The notes under the pieces were generated by a model, which worked only from the letters and a program-made list of their open reading frames with translations, had not been told where the DNA came from and ran no database searches. 64,000 nucleotides of DNA, taken from the NCBI GenBank assembly GCA_030737875.1, contig CM060912.1, forward strand, positions 208,581,231-208,645,230, read 5' to 3'. This document shows positions 22,768 to 34,345 of this stretch, piece after piece; position 1 is the first letter of the stretch, and each line of letters starts with the position of its first letter. Origin of the DNA: Allium sativum (taxonomy: Eukaryota; Streptophyta; Magnoliopsida; Asparagales; Amaryllidaceae). A program made the position numbers and the translations under genes.

Positions 22768-25700
22768 ATGAGACCCAGACGCTCTTCTAGACTAGCCGGG
22801 AAGAAGGAGGCCCCGGAGACATCCAACAAAATTACTCTTGAGGACATATCTTCTTCCTCGGATCTAGAATGGAATGATGAGGGCTCAGACTACGAGGTTG
22901 GAACTCGCGAAAGCGACAATGTGTCTTCGGAGGGTGGAGTTTCCCTAGGTTGTGAAGAGGAAGGAGGGATTGGCGACGACCGAGCTCCTGATGAGTTTGA
23001 ATCTGCCGTCATATTGGAATCACCCCAAGATTCTGTTGAATCGACGATCGACAACGACAGACTTATCCGAATTTGTCTAAAATACGGGATACTAAAAAGG
23101 GACACCCTGGTGCCTTCGAGAACTGACCGTCCCCACAACCCTCCAGAAGGGTATATGGCAATTACTCGGTTGATGTGCATGGTCGGTGCTATCCCTCCAT
23201 TTTCTCCTTTCATCGTCGATTTTCTAAGACAAATGCGGATTGCCCCCATGCAGTTGCACCCTAATTCTTATGCTTACTTGTACACCTTATATGTAGCGTA
23301 CCGTGAGATCTTAGGCATAGAGCTCACTTTTGATGACGTTCATTTCTTCTATAACTTCAAGCATCGGACTCAAGAGACTCCTTCTTTCTGTTACTTTGAG
23401 TCTTTCCCTAAGAGGAAAATAATTCCAGCGCCATTCAGTAGTAAAGCTGGGGATTCCAGGCTGGAATGGTTTTATGTGAAACGACAACCAGGGTGTGCTA
23501 GGAGGTGGACGAAATCAAGTAAATCACTGGTTTTCTAAATCTTGACTCTGTACATTTATGCCATCGCCTTAACTCGTTTTTCTTTTTGTTTGCAGTCGAT
23601 AACCCAAAACAAATATCAGACCAAGTATTCTTTGACCGGATGCATCAGCTCCTTAATGGCGATCAGAAGTTTTTAACTATTGACGAAGTCCTTAAGGACG
23701 AATATCTTCATTTTCATGGGTTGCTATCTGTTACTCGTAGCATTGGTCATGGGACGGCTCCATATGTATATATTCCCCCAGTGGACGTAATCCCTGAAAC
23801 GGGTGAAAGTTCGAGGGCTCCTACAGTGCCTTTTCAAGCTTCACCCTCTCCTTCTTCCACCCAAGATGATGAATTGGCTAACATGGCCGAAAAGCATTGC
23901 GAAGGGTATACTGTTCCCGAGGCTGCCATTTCTCCGGAAAGGTCAACGTCTTCCAAAGAGTCTCCGATCGATGCTTCTGAGGGAGATGTCCCTAGAACTG
24001 ATGACCCCCTGTTTCAAGGTTTGGGGGATCTCCCCTTACCTGAAACCATTTACACTTCAGAGGATTTTAGGAAGAATCCTTTAGTTTTCACTTCTTCCGA
24101 AGAGACCACTCCTGCTAAGGCCAAAGAGCCCGCCCGTACTAGTCTAGCTTCGGACGCGGGTTGGTTGGGGGGAAAAACACCACTTAGGACACACTTTACA
24201 CAATAACATTACAACTCACTGCATCTTTCTCTTTGTGAAAATATTGATTCTGAATTTCATTTGTCTTGTTGTGCAGGCACGATGTCTCGATCTTACTATG
24301 ATATTAGGAAACTCCGCCGCAGCATGTCTAATCCACCTTATGATACTGAGTATGATCGTCGCGACGATCGCAGTAGGGAGGAGAGAAGGCCCTATGAACC
24401 CTATCGTTCTCGAACCTCGCGTTCTCGCTCTCCTGTCCGGACGGACCCAGAGAGATATAAAGGTTACCAAGGTCGTCGGGAAGAGGACAGGCCGCAACCA
24501 AAAGACTCAACCTCTTCTCAAGAAAAGCGCAGCAGGGAGAGGAGTCCGCCAAAAGATACCGAGTCACGAAGCAACCGTAAGGTCCCTGCTACACGGTCTA
24601 GAATGGATAAAGAGGCTATTGAGTCCTCCACGCACAGGGATACTGAGCTGACAATTCCTACCCCTCCGCCGCTAGACGCTGAAACTGCAGTTAAGCGGGC
24701 GTATCTGGAGAAGCAATTTCCTGAACATTACTTCGAGAACTTGACTTTTTTACCTGCCCTTGAGCCTATTTCTTCAAGGTGGGCAGATGAGGCCAAAGCA
24801 AAGATAGATGCGGTCGAGAAACGGTATTCTGAAATGTTCAAGTATTCACGCAACCTTTCCAGAATCATCCGTACTTTAATCACGAATGCCGATTCGATGC
24901 AAAAAACCGCTGAAGACGATGCAAAGGCCTTAAAGAATCTAGGAAAAGATTTGGAGGATACACAGGCCCAGCTTGCTGTTGCTCAACGGGATGCTACTAG
25001 CTTCAAACAACAATTTGAAGATATGCAAAAACGCTATCATGATTTGCTTGAGTCCCATACCCACGAGCGTTCGGAGATGAAAAAGCAAGCCGAAGATGCC
25101 AAGTCAGATGCTGCCAAAACGCGACTTGCATACGCAGACCTTGAGTGGAAGAATGCCGAGTTAGCACGGAGGAACGCTGAACTGGAAAAGAAAAATACTG
25201 ACTTGGCTTCTAAGCTAGTGGAGGCGGAGAACAGGGCTGCCCTAGCGGAGGGTAACGTCGAGTGTGCTATCAAATCCGCTGAAGAAGCCCGCAAACAACT
25301 GTCGGAGGTTGAGGGAGAGGTTCAGGGTTTCAGCGAATTAATGATTGAATTCTTTGCGCACATCATCCGCCGCCGAAACATTTCTTGGATTGAAGATTAT
25401 CCATCTACTCTAGTCCAAGTATGGAGTCAAATCGTTGAGTGGGAGAAAGAGGAGCTCAAGGTTGATTCCATTGACGAGGACAAGCTGATGGAGAAATATT
25501 TAAGAGATGATGAGCCAGAACGCCTAGCTGAAGGGCGCCGCCTCATTACTGCTGCTATGGACGAAGAGAGGCGGAGGACTAAGCAAATGAACATTCCCGA
25601 GGCTGGTTCCTCTTCTACTTCCCCCGCAACTTCTGAAGTAGAGGGATATGATCCTGAAAACCCGGGGATCCCTCGAACAACTCTTTTATCCCCTATTCCC

Positions 25701-26450
25701 GAAACGGCATCGGAGACAGCAGTTACTCCAGCCGAGAAGTCTTCGGAAGGTATCTCTACATTTTCACCTCAATTCGTCAAGGCTATCTCTACCTTTCACC
25801 ACGTGATTGAGCAATCGATGAAAAACCCATTATTTTCTCCTGAGTTGATAACTGTTGCTTCTTACTCTGTAGGTATTGAGCCGTCCGGAAAGACAGATGT
25901 GTCCCAGGGAACCGCTTCTGGGGCGGAGCCTACGGAGAAGGCCAAAGGGGGAAAGGACAAGGCTGCTCCCATAGATTTGGGAGAAGGAAACGAATCGTCT
26001 AAGGCTGACACTCCTCGTGATGACGAAATGATAGATGCCTTAAAGGACGATTGCGGCAATGGGGGACATGAGGAAGATCCGGAGGTGGCGATAGTCGGGG
26101 AGTCGAAAAGCGCTGATGATGTTACCTTAGCTGCATTGAAAGCTGACCAAGATAAACGCATGCAGCTTAAATTTGAAGACTTAGACCCTGAAAGCCTTAA
26201 ACCCCTCGCAGTAGTGGATGCGGGATCAAGGTTAGTTGTTAAGCTTTCGACTAGATCCATTACAGAGGAACTTGCTAAAAAGTCTTCTCTTGATTCCAGC
26301 GCTCCGCCTTCCGGGAAGAAGTCGACCGATTCCAGCACCTCAGCTTCAGGGAAGAAAAAGTCAAAGTGCATCCTGACGGAGGCCGAGAAAGAGGCGAGAG
26401 ATGCGGAGAAGGCTGCTAAGAAATCCAAGCCCTCTTCAAAGTCCAAATGA
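22768..26450 (+). CDS. Antisense ORF (aORF) of the Tat retrotransposon; three exons, intact
   Basis: Exons 22768-23518, 23596-24159 and 24277-26450 have GT-AG borders and splice phases that keep one frame (1|2 at both junctions), giving about 1162 codons with no stop. It starts MRPRRSSRLAGK, basic and possibly nuclear. Residues about 130-240 (FSPFIVDFLRQM, LHPNSYAYLYTLY) resemble the 'putative plant transposon protein'/Transposase_28 domain seen in antisense ORFs of Tat elements. Exon 3 opens with an Arg/Ser-rich stretch (RSRTSRSRSPVR, about residue 482), then a long coiled coil (about 648-783) and an acidic, Ser/Lys-rich C-terminus ending KPSSKSK. The function of such aORFs is unknown to me. 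It runs opposite to gag-pol and remains open while gag-pol is broken. An alternative donor at 24164 breaks the frame. Confidence 0.75.
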
Positions 26451-27244
26451 TGATGTGTCTCGCGTTATTTTAGCGTTTGATTGACCAATAATTGTTGCTG
26501 TAAGGGTGGCCCTTGCATCTTCTTTTTGCCTGTTTTCCTGTACAAATTCATTCAATTGTAAATAAAAAATAATTCATTTTCTGCAATGTCTGTTAGTCAT
26601 TAGTTTTGCACTTATGTAAGAATGCATGTCTTACTATAGTTGTGTAATGAAGTTATGGCGGGGAAATATGTGTATACATATATGCCCCCAGTCAATCTCA
26701 AAAAACTATTTAAGACTTAATCAAGTAGTCTGAATGTCCCCGATTTTTCGATGGGATTGCATTCTCTGTGCCGTCAATGCCTGTTGTTTTTTCTGGCATT
26801 TTTTATACTCTCCTGTCTTATACTCAGGTTAGAGTTCTTACTGAGGCGGTCTCTTGTCTGGGTGCACCTTCACGCCTCAGAGGACGTCGTCTTCCCGTCC
26901 TTTATACTCTCTCTCAATTCTCGAGAGTTAGAGTTAAGAATGTCGTCTTCCCATTCTTTTATGTCTTATCGCACAAACAGTCGTTGTGCTTTTTCTCGCG
27001 TATAAACTGTTTTCAACCTTTCAGGTTTTAAATCATCTTATATTCCATAATCGCAACATAATAGTAGATGAAGGTATATATATAATGCATGAAAGTAAAT
27101 GACACACGATATTTTTATAGTGGTTCGGCTAAGTCGTAGCCTACATCCACTTTATAGTCCTTTATTCATATCATCAGATTTTCCTAAGGCAAGTCGTGCC
27201 TTTTTACCGAGTTCATAAGAAAAATAACAAAGAGTACAACATTT
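26451..27244 (+). other. 3' flank of the antisense gene, with a poly(A) signal and an LTR-like remnant
   Basis: An AATAAA at 26561-26566 lies about 110 bp after the aORF stop and may end its transcript. At 27101-27155 the plus strand repeats a motif of this element's own LTRs: gacaca, then tttatagtggttcggc, then agcctac.tccactt (compare 20756-20812 and 33585-33641). The match fades beyond about 60 bp. No other coding sequence is seen before the integrase stop at 27245. Confidence 0.5.
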
Positions 27245-28852
27245 CTAATCCAAATATCGCATCAAGTGTTGGGCATTCCATGCCCTAGGTACCTCTTCGC
27301 CATCTACGGTCGTTAACTTGAAGGTTCTTGTTTCAAGTTTCCGTTGGATGACAAAGGGTCCTTCCCACTTTGGACCGAGGTGAGGAAGGGATGGAAAGAC
27401 TCTCTTTAGCACCAAATCTCCTGGTTCAAAAGTCCTAAGGCGAACTTTTTTGTTGTAATAGCGTGCCATCTGACGTCGATGTCTTGTCGCGCGCAAATCT
27501 GCTTCGTCCCTTTTTTCTTCGATTTCATCAAGAGACTCGAGTAAGAGTGCCTGATTCGTCATCGGGTCATAATACGTCACCCGGTGGGAGGGAACCTCAA
27601 GCTCTACTGGAATTACTGCTTCTGAACCAAAAGAGAGAGAGAAAGGGGTATGACCAGTAGCTGTCTTTAATATAGTTCGATATGCCCACAAAGCTAAGGG
27701 CAATTCGTCAACCCATTTTGCCTTTGCGCGCTCTAACCGTTTCTTGAGGATGGATTTTATAACTTTGTTTATTGCTTCTACTTGCCCGTTCGACTGCGGA
27801 TAGGCAACCGCAGTGTACCGTTTGTCGATCTTATATTTCTGGCAGAAATTTCTGAATTCTGCACCATCGAACTGGGTTCCGTTATCAGTTATAATGGTCC
27901 TTGGGATCCCGAATTGGCATATAATATTTCTAACCACAAAACTTATCACCTTTCTCGCCGTGATTTTGGTTAGGGACTCAGCTTCCACCCACTTTGTGAA
28001 ATAATCCACAGCGACTATTGCATATTTCGCTCCTCCTTTAGCAATTGGTAGAATTCTGATGATATCAATTCCCCACGTGGCAAAAGGCCAAGGACTCGCC
28101 ATCGATTTGAGCTGGGTCGACGGTGCTCTGGGAATTTTGGCGAATCTCTGGCACTTGTCGCAGCGTCGTGAATAATCAGCTGCATCTTTATTAATTGTGG
28201 GCCAGAAGTATCCATACCGCAATATTTTTTTCGCTAAAGTATGACCTCCTGTATGATCTCCACACTCAACTTCGTGTACTTCTCTTAGTACACGTTTGAT
28301 GTCGTTGTGCGCTATACATCGTAACAGGGGCATAGAAAATCCTTGTCTATAAAGAGTATCATCTTGAAGGACGTATCTGGTAGCCTTGCGAACTATAGCC
28401 CGTCTCTCACTCTTCTTTGATGGGAGTGTCCCATTCTTAAGGAAGTTCTTAATTGGGGTCATCCATGACTCCTTCTCCTGTTCCGCTTCGAAAGCGAACT
28501 CAATTTCCATCGACTCAAAGCTTGGCGATTCCAACGTTTCAATTTGAATTGTTTCAGTTTCTTCCGGGTTGTCGGAACTAGCTAGCTTTGCCAGCCTGTC
28601 TGCCTTCTGGTTTTAGGCTCTTGGGATATGCGTTATGTTGTACCGCTCCAGGTTGCTCAACAGCTTTTCCACTTTCCCGGGGTAGGCAATGAGTCGAGGT
28701 CCCCGGGCCACAAACTCCTTTCGCACTTGGCAAACTATGATTTTGGACTCGTAGAATATGTCCAACGTTTTTATTCCGAGATCTTTAGCAAGCTTCAAAC
28801 CGGCAATCAGGGCTTCATATTCAGAATCATTGTTAGTTGCCGAAAATTCTAA
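27245..28852 (-). pseudogene. Second RNase H (C-terminal part) and integrase of the Tat element
   Basis: Reading on the minus strand from 28852, the frame continues the second RNase H (LEFSATNNDSEYEALIAGL), meets a TAA at 28613-28615, then reads NQKADRLAKLASS and stays open into integrase until 27245. Integrase has the zinc-binding H-H-C-C region (ECGDHTGGH, then CDKCQRF). It also shows a D,D,E set: WGIDII, TDNGTQFD and the E of GQVEAINK. A GPF-type basic C-terminus follows (KWEGPFVI). Integrase inserts the DNA copy into the chromosome. The domain itself looks complete; the polyprotein is broken upstream. Confidence 0.88.
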
Positions 28853-30580
28853 TCATAGAGCGTAATATAACGACCGTCCTTCAGGAGTGATTAAGACGAT
28901 TCCAGCTCCGGACCTTCGGTCGTTCTTGGCTCCGTCGGTGTATAGTTTCCATGGATCTAATTTTAACTCATCTTCGGACTTGACCACTTTGTCATCGATT
29001 ATTTCCTCCTCTGGGATTATGAACTCTGCTATAAAGTCAGCCAGAGCCTGCCCCCTGATCGACCTCCGTGGTTGAAAATTTAAATCAAACTGACTTAATT
29101 CAATATTCCATTTGATCAATCGTCCCGATGCTTCGGGTCTCTGCAACACCTGCCTTAGAGGTTGGTCAGTATATATGGTTATTGGGTGAGCTTGGAAATA
29201 ATGACGAAGTTTTCGGGAGGCGATTAGGAGGCTGTAAGCGAGCTTCTCAATCTTTGGGTAGTTGCGTTCTGCCGCTGCCAATTTCTTGCTTACATAATAT
29301 ACTGGCCTTTGCACTTTGTCTTCTTCTCGAACCAAGGTTGTGCTAACAGCGTGAGCCGAAACTGCTAAGTAAACAAATAACTCTTCGTGATCCACTGGCT
29401 TTGAAAAAATCGGCGGTTTTTCTAGCAATTCCAATAAATTTCGAAAGGCCTCAACACAGTCCGGAGTCCACTCGAAGTTTTTCTTTCCCCTTTTAATCAA
29501 ATCAAAAAATGGGACGCATTTGTCCGTGGCTTTGGAGATGAACCTACTCAACGCGGCTACTTTCCCCGCAAGACTTTGGACATCTTTAATCCTCCTTGGT
29601 TCTTCAATGTTTCTTATCGCTGCTATTTGGTTGGAATTGATTTCAATCCCTCGGGAGCTCACAATGAAGCCTAGAAACTTTCCTGATGCCACTCCAAATG
29701 AACATTTCAAAGGATTCAACTTCATCCGATACTTTCGCAGGATACCGAACATTTCTGCCAAGTCCTGCGTATGGCTGGAGGACTGTTTCGATTTGACAAG
29801 CATATCATCCACATAAACTTCCATAGTCTTCCCTATTTGGTTATAAAACATCCTGTTCACCAAGCGTTGATAAGTGGCTCCAGCGTTTTTCAATCCGAAC
29901 GGCATGACCACGTAACAGTATAACCCCAAATTTGTAATGAAGCTCGTGTGTTCTTGATCTGGCACGTGCATAGGAATTTGGTTGTACCCGGAATATGCGT
30001 CCATGAAAGAAAGAAGTTCGTGTCCCGCTGTCGAATCTACAAGCTGGTCAATCCTGGGAAGTGGGAAACTATCTTTCGGGCAAGCTTTGTTCAAATCTGA
30101 AAAATCAATGCAAGTCCGCCACTTTCCATTCGGCTTCTTTACTAAGACGGGATTCGATATCCAGTCGGGATATGTCGAATCTCTAATAAATCCGTTCTGT
30201 TTCAGCTTCTCCACTTCTTCCTTCAGAGCGGCCGACCTCTCTGGGCCCAGCATACGTCTCTTTTGCTTTACAGGCGGGTGTTTCGGGTTTACATTTAGTG
30301 AATGACTTATGACGGATGGCGATATCCCACACATGTCGGCGTGGGTCCAGGCAAACACGTCCAAGTTTGCCTTCAGAAAGTCAGTTAGCTCTTTGGCCCG
30401 ACGTGGATCCAACTGGGATCCAATCTTCAAAACTCTTGTTGGATCAGCTTCATCAATGGGAATGTCCACTGTCGCTTCATTAGGAGTTGCATTTCTAGTC
30501 TCTGGTTCCTCGTCTTTTCTGGGATCCAGGTCTTCAAGCGTTCCTTTGGGCAACTCCTTCGGGGCCGATCCCTCTAATTG
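28853..30580 (-). pseudogene. Reverse transcriptase and RNase H of the Tat element
   Basis: Frame open from just after a TAG at 30581-30583 to a TGA at 28853-28855. RT motifs in order include NPVLVKKPNGKWR, CIDFSDLNKACPKD, MDAYSGYNQI, MPFGLKNAGATYQ and the catalytic YVDDML, then LGFIVSSRGIE. The first RNase H follows (ending RGQALADFIAEF). The start of a second, archaeal-type RNase H (LYTDGAKNDRRSGAGIV) is cut by the TGA. A duplicated RNase H is typical of Tat elements. The TGA sits in place of an Arg codon in relatives (ALRLEF), consistent with CGA to TGA by CpG deamination; that is inference. Confidence 0.9.
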
Positions 30581-32244
30581 CTACGCCGAGCCCTCCTTTG
30601 GAGGAGGCGAGGCACCTTTACTCTCGATGTTAAGTCCCTTCATCAACATCTTTAATTCGGAAACATAGCAGGCCCGTCCGGAGACTTGATCTCCTCTCAC
30701 TACTCCGGTTCCGGCTTCAGTTGGGAACTTAAGCAATAAACACCAAGGGGCGATGCAAGCCCTGAACTCAGCAAGGGCAGGCCTTCCCAAAAATGCATTA
30801 TAAGGCGAATCTACGTCCAATACTACGAACTGAAGCATCCGTACTCTTCGGTGTTCTCCTTGCCCCAAGGTTACGGGAAATTCTATGTACCCCATTGGAG
30901 CTGTCGATGCTCCGTTGAAGCCTCGGATCCAACCTTCGCGTGGCTTTAAATCTTCAGATTCAAGCTTCATCTGATCGAATGACTTTTTAAAAGAATATTA
31001 ACAGAGCTTCCATTGTCTACTAACACCTTATGAACCAATGCCGGCCCAATGGTGGTGGTAATGACCAACGGATCGTCGGTGGGTGACTGGATCCCGGTAT
31101 TATCTCTGCTACGGAATATCACGTCGTCAAACATTGTCTTCTGTTGCTTTATGGGGGCGATATCTTCCAAATCATCACATTCATCGACATCTACGTGCTT
31201 AGCTGCATTTACATATTGATCCATTGCTCTAAAACTGTGGATCGCTGGGTGGGGTCCACACACTATGCAGTTGATAACAATTCCCTTGCCTTTCTGCTGC
31301 GCTGTAGGCTTGGGAGCAGATTGGATCTGTTTTGGAGCCTGTTCTCCTTGCCCCCTGTCTCTCGGGGCAACCTTATATTCATCCAATTTCCCTTCGCGCA
31401 GCAGCTTCTCAATCACGTCTCTCAAATGTCGACATTCATTGGTTGAATGCCCATGAGTTCCATGAAACAAACAAAACTTTCCAGTTGCCATTTCTTTCTC
31501 CGTTGAGTCGCGAGGTGGCGGTCTTTTATATTGCAAAACATTGTATGTATCCAAGTAAATGTTCTCCAGAGTGTCGTTCAATGGTGTATAATTCTCATAA
31601 GTCTGGAACCGGGGTCTTTTGTTAGGATCACTTCCCCTATTTCTATTTCTTCTGTTACCATTCGCGTTACGGTTGTTATTGTTGCCCCCGTTTCCATTAT
31701 TGTCGTTTCCACTCTTGTTTCCCTCATTCACCTCAACTTTTCCGGAACTTTCTCCAGACTGCTTCACGGCGACATTACTCTGAACATTCTCTTTTGAAGC
31801 CGCTCCAGACTTTCTCTTTCGGTTTTCCCTGGCCTCCTCTCGTCTTAACTGAATATCGGCCTTTTCATAAAATAATTCCCTCGTTGGAGGTGGCTTCCTA
31901 GAAAGGTAATCTCCAAACTCGGAGTCAGGATCGACTCCTTCCATCAAAGGCATCAAGATGGTGGGCTCGTGCGGGTCACTAACTTCAGTCACAGCTAAGT
32001 TGAAACGGTCGAGATATGACCTCAAAGACTCTCCCGGCGCTTGCTTAATTCTTGATAATTCAATAACACTTTTAGACTTTCGGGTATGGAGTCGGAACTG
32101 ATTCATAAATTGTTCGCTCAATTCCCTATAATTCGATATCGAATGAGGGGGAAGTCGGGTAAACCATAGCAGCGCCACATCTTCTAAATAGATTGGGAAT
32201 GCTTTACATTTCACTGCGTCAGGGGCAGCAGCAGCATTCATGAG
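30581..32244 (-). pseudogene. Gag C-terminal part and aspartic protease of the Tat element
   Basis: From 32241 the frame gives the retrotransposon Gag core (ALLWFTRLPPHSISNY, SLRSYLDRFNLAV), an Asn/Arg-rich linker, and the zinc-knuckle-like CLFHGTHGHSTNECRHL typical of Tat gag. The protease active-site region follows as VLVDNGSSVNIL (DNGS rather than the usual DTGS/DTGA). Near 30985 a one-base loss in a T run shifts the frame. The reading continues at 30970 as the rest of the protease (FPVTLGQ, YNAFLGRPAL) to a TAG at 30581-30583. Gag packages the RNA and the protease cleaves the polyprotein. Confidence 0.88.
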
Positions 32245-33373
32245 TTATGAGTATCGCATCAAATGTTGTCCCTGATCGGTTCTCCCATTGTACTTGTCCA
32301 TCTGCGGCAGGTTAAAACGTCGGGGAAATTGAAAGTTGAGGATGTCATCAGTGAAAGGATTATGGCTTCGCTCAATGCCATAATCTTCATTGGTGTAGTT
32401 CCGGCTTTCGGACATAATCTGGCGTACCATTGCCCATACGTCAGCATTAGTCAGGGGTCGTTCAGGCTCCCTGGCCCTGGTATCCGGGTTCCTTCTGGGC
32501 TCTTGTTCAGGAGATGCCCTTCTTCTGATGTTTGGGTTTCCTCTGGGCTCTTGCTCAGGGGAGGCCCTTCTTCTTTGAGCTGCTTCTGATTCGTTCCCTA
32601 CGCTCCCGGTCGATCTCGGGAGGAAGGGGCTGGAGCATCTGCCCCTGAGTGGGATTGGTAAGGTTAGGGTCTCTAGGTAATACATGGGATCCCTGCATCG
32701 GTAACAATATAGGCTCTCTCAAGCTTGGATCATTGGGCCCTAGTACTCGTGCAGCATCCTCGCGGGACCCCAAAGATCCGAACGTCAGCTGCTCCAAATT
32801 CTGAGGTCGTTCGAGCGGTCTTCTTTCACGGGGCCGTTCTTCCTCGGAGGAAGAAGACTGATCCATTGCTGTGTGGCGAACCGAGGATGGGGTTCTCTGT
32901 CTACGGAGTTCGCTAATTTCCCTACTCATGAGTCTCATATTTTCTTGCATCATGAGATTGGTGCGCTCGTGGATTTTCATAGCCTCCCTAGTACTCTCAA
33001 GCATGTCAAGTAGGCGCGAGAAATCTCCTTGAGTAATAGGCGCAGATGGATTGACCTGATCATTGACCCTGGTGGCTAGAGTCGGAGCATTTGTGGGGGC
33101 TCGAGTAGAGGTTCCAACATCACCAAGCGCCAGGTCGGATCGGTGTAGTGCGAGTTGCTCGGGTCGGTTCAGGTTGGGGGAGTGCACTGCTTCAGATTCT
33201 CCTACCTGGATCGGATCGGAGCTCTCCCCTTGAGTGCGGTTCGGATTTCCTGTATCAGTTCGTTCCACTGCCGAGCTCTGCCCACGAGACCTTGTCACAA
33301 CCGCATTTTGCTGATCTTCACCAACTCCGTTCCCTTGACTAGTTTGAACTTCCTTGCCTTTTCCTTTGGCCAT
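32245..33373 (-). pseudogene. Gag N-terminal part of the Tat element
   Basis: Begins MAKGKGKEVQ at 33373, about 140 bp inside the primer site. It is polar and Arg/Glu-rich with an RRQRTPSS... linker. A frameshift near 32560-32640 moves the reading into the frame that includes RRRASPEQEPRG twice in tandem (an internal short duplication) and then PLTNADVWAMVRQI, ERSHNPFTDDI and QHLMRYS. A TAA at 32245-32247 separates it from the gag core. Two lesions in this segment alone make a functional Gag unlikely. Confidence 0.82.
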
Positions 33374-33489
33374 AGTTTTTCAACAATCAATCAACAAATA
33401 TTCAGAAGCGTCGAAACTTGAGGATTAACTTCTTTGAACTCAACGGTCCAAAAAGTAGAACGATAATCCCGAAAAACAGAGAATTCAGA

Positions 33490-33513
33490 TGTTTCTCAGT
33501 GAAAGCACCAAAA
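33490..33513 (-). other. Primer binding site region of the Tat element
   Basis: On the element's strand the 5' LTR end CTAACA (33514) is followed by ttttggtgctttcactgaga. TGGTGCTTTCA is the usual start of the site in many Tat-type elements. I cannot name the priming tRNA with confidence. Confidence 0.6.
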
Positions 33514-34345
33514 TGTTAGACCAAAAAGTGGTTCCAACACCCAAATTGACTAAAATTAGACTAAAATAAGATCAAAAGTGAAATGGTGACACAGAATTTA
33601 TAGTGGTTCGGCGTTGAAAAGCCTACGTCCACTTGTCAATCACTATTCTCGATGATATAGTTGCAATTACAATGAGATATTCACTCAATTTCACTCACAA
33701 CTCACATACATTCACTCAATTGTCTCAAAGCAAATGTTGAAAGACGATTTGGGTTATCCGGGAGTGCTGGAATTCGGTTTATGAAAGTGGTTGAACTCTC
33801 AAAGTGCCAAAAAGAAGCTTCCTTTAATTGTCTCCAGGCAAGGTATTTATAGGTGAAAATTTAGTCAGAACCCGATCCGGATCGGAGCCACGTGTCCTCC
33901 ATCCCATCGTCCTCGTGTTCGGATGGACTCAAGTGCTGACAGCGCATCAAAATAGAGATTATCGTAGGTAGGAACTAGTCATAACCGCTCTGCATCTTCA
34001 GGCGATCGTGGGGGGAAGTGACGTGGATTACAGGTTCGGTTCGGAGGAGCCTGCAGAGGGGGTTCGGATCGGGGTATCCGATCCAACCCGGATTAACCTA
34101 AAACTAAGTTCTTATCCACTTTGCTCTGCTCCGTTCCGACCCGGTAGTAGGTAGCCCTCCAGTCCGACTGATAGTAGGAAGCCCTCCGATCCGAGTGATA
34201 ATAAGTAGCCCTCCGATCTGAATAGCAGCGTCTCTCCGATCCGAACAGCAACATTTCTCCGATTCGATCCGCTATGATGCTTTCTAAGTTCTTCAACGTT
34301 TTACATCTCGACTTTGTGTTGCCCAGTTCACAAAGTGAGCTAACA
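33514..34345 (-). repeat. 5' LTR of the Tat element
   Basis: 832 bp, same length as the other LTR and about 97.5% identical by eye. Flanked on the right by cttat. It contains the same gtag.ccctccgatccgag units at about 34140-34265. Confidence 0.92.

Larger units (their letters stand above)
20685..34345 (-). mobile_element. Ty3/gypsy retrotransposon, Tat-lineage type, 13.66 kb, gag-pol defective
   Basis: Two 832-bp LTRs (20685-21516 and 33514-34345) begin TGTTAG and end CTAACA in both orientations. Coding order on the minus strand is gag, protease, RT, RNase H, a second RNase H, integrase, so the 5' LTR is at the right. A polypurine tract adjoins the left LTR and a primer site adjoins the right LTR. 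Flanks are cttaa and cttat, a target duplication with one mismatch. Size, the second RNase H and the antisense ORF between integrase and 3' LTR mark the Tat group. By eye the LTRs differ at about 21 of 832 sites (2.5%), mostly transitions. Confidence 0.92.

Noticed and set aside
25862..26446. 194-codon minus-strand gene
   Set aside because: Shadow of exon 3 of the antisense gene; the Ser/Phe-rich composition mirrors the Lys/Glu/Ser-rich sense strand.
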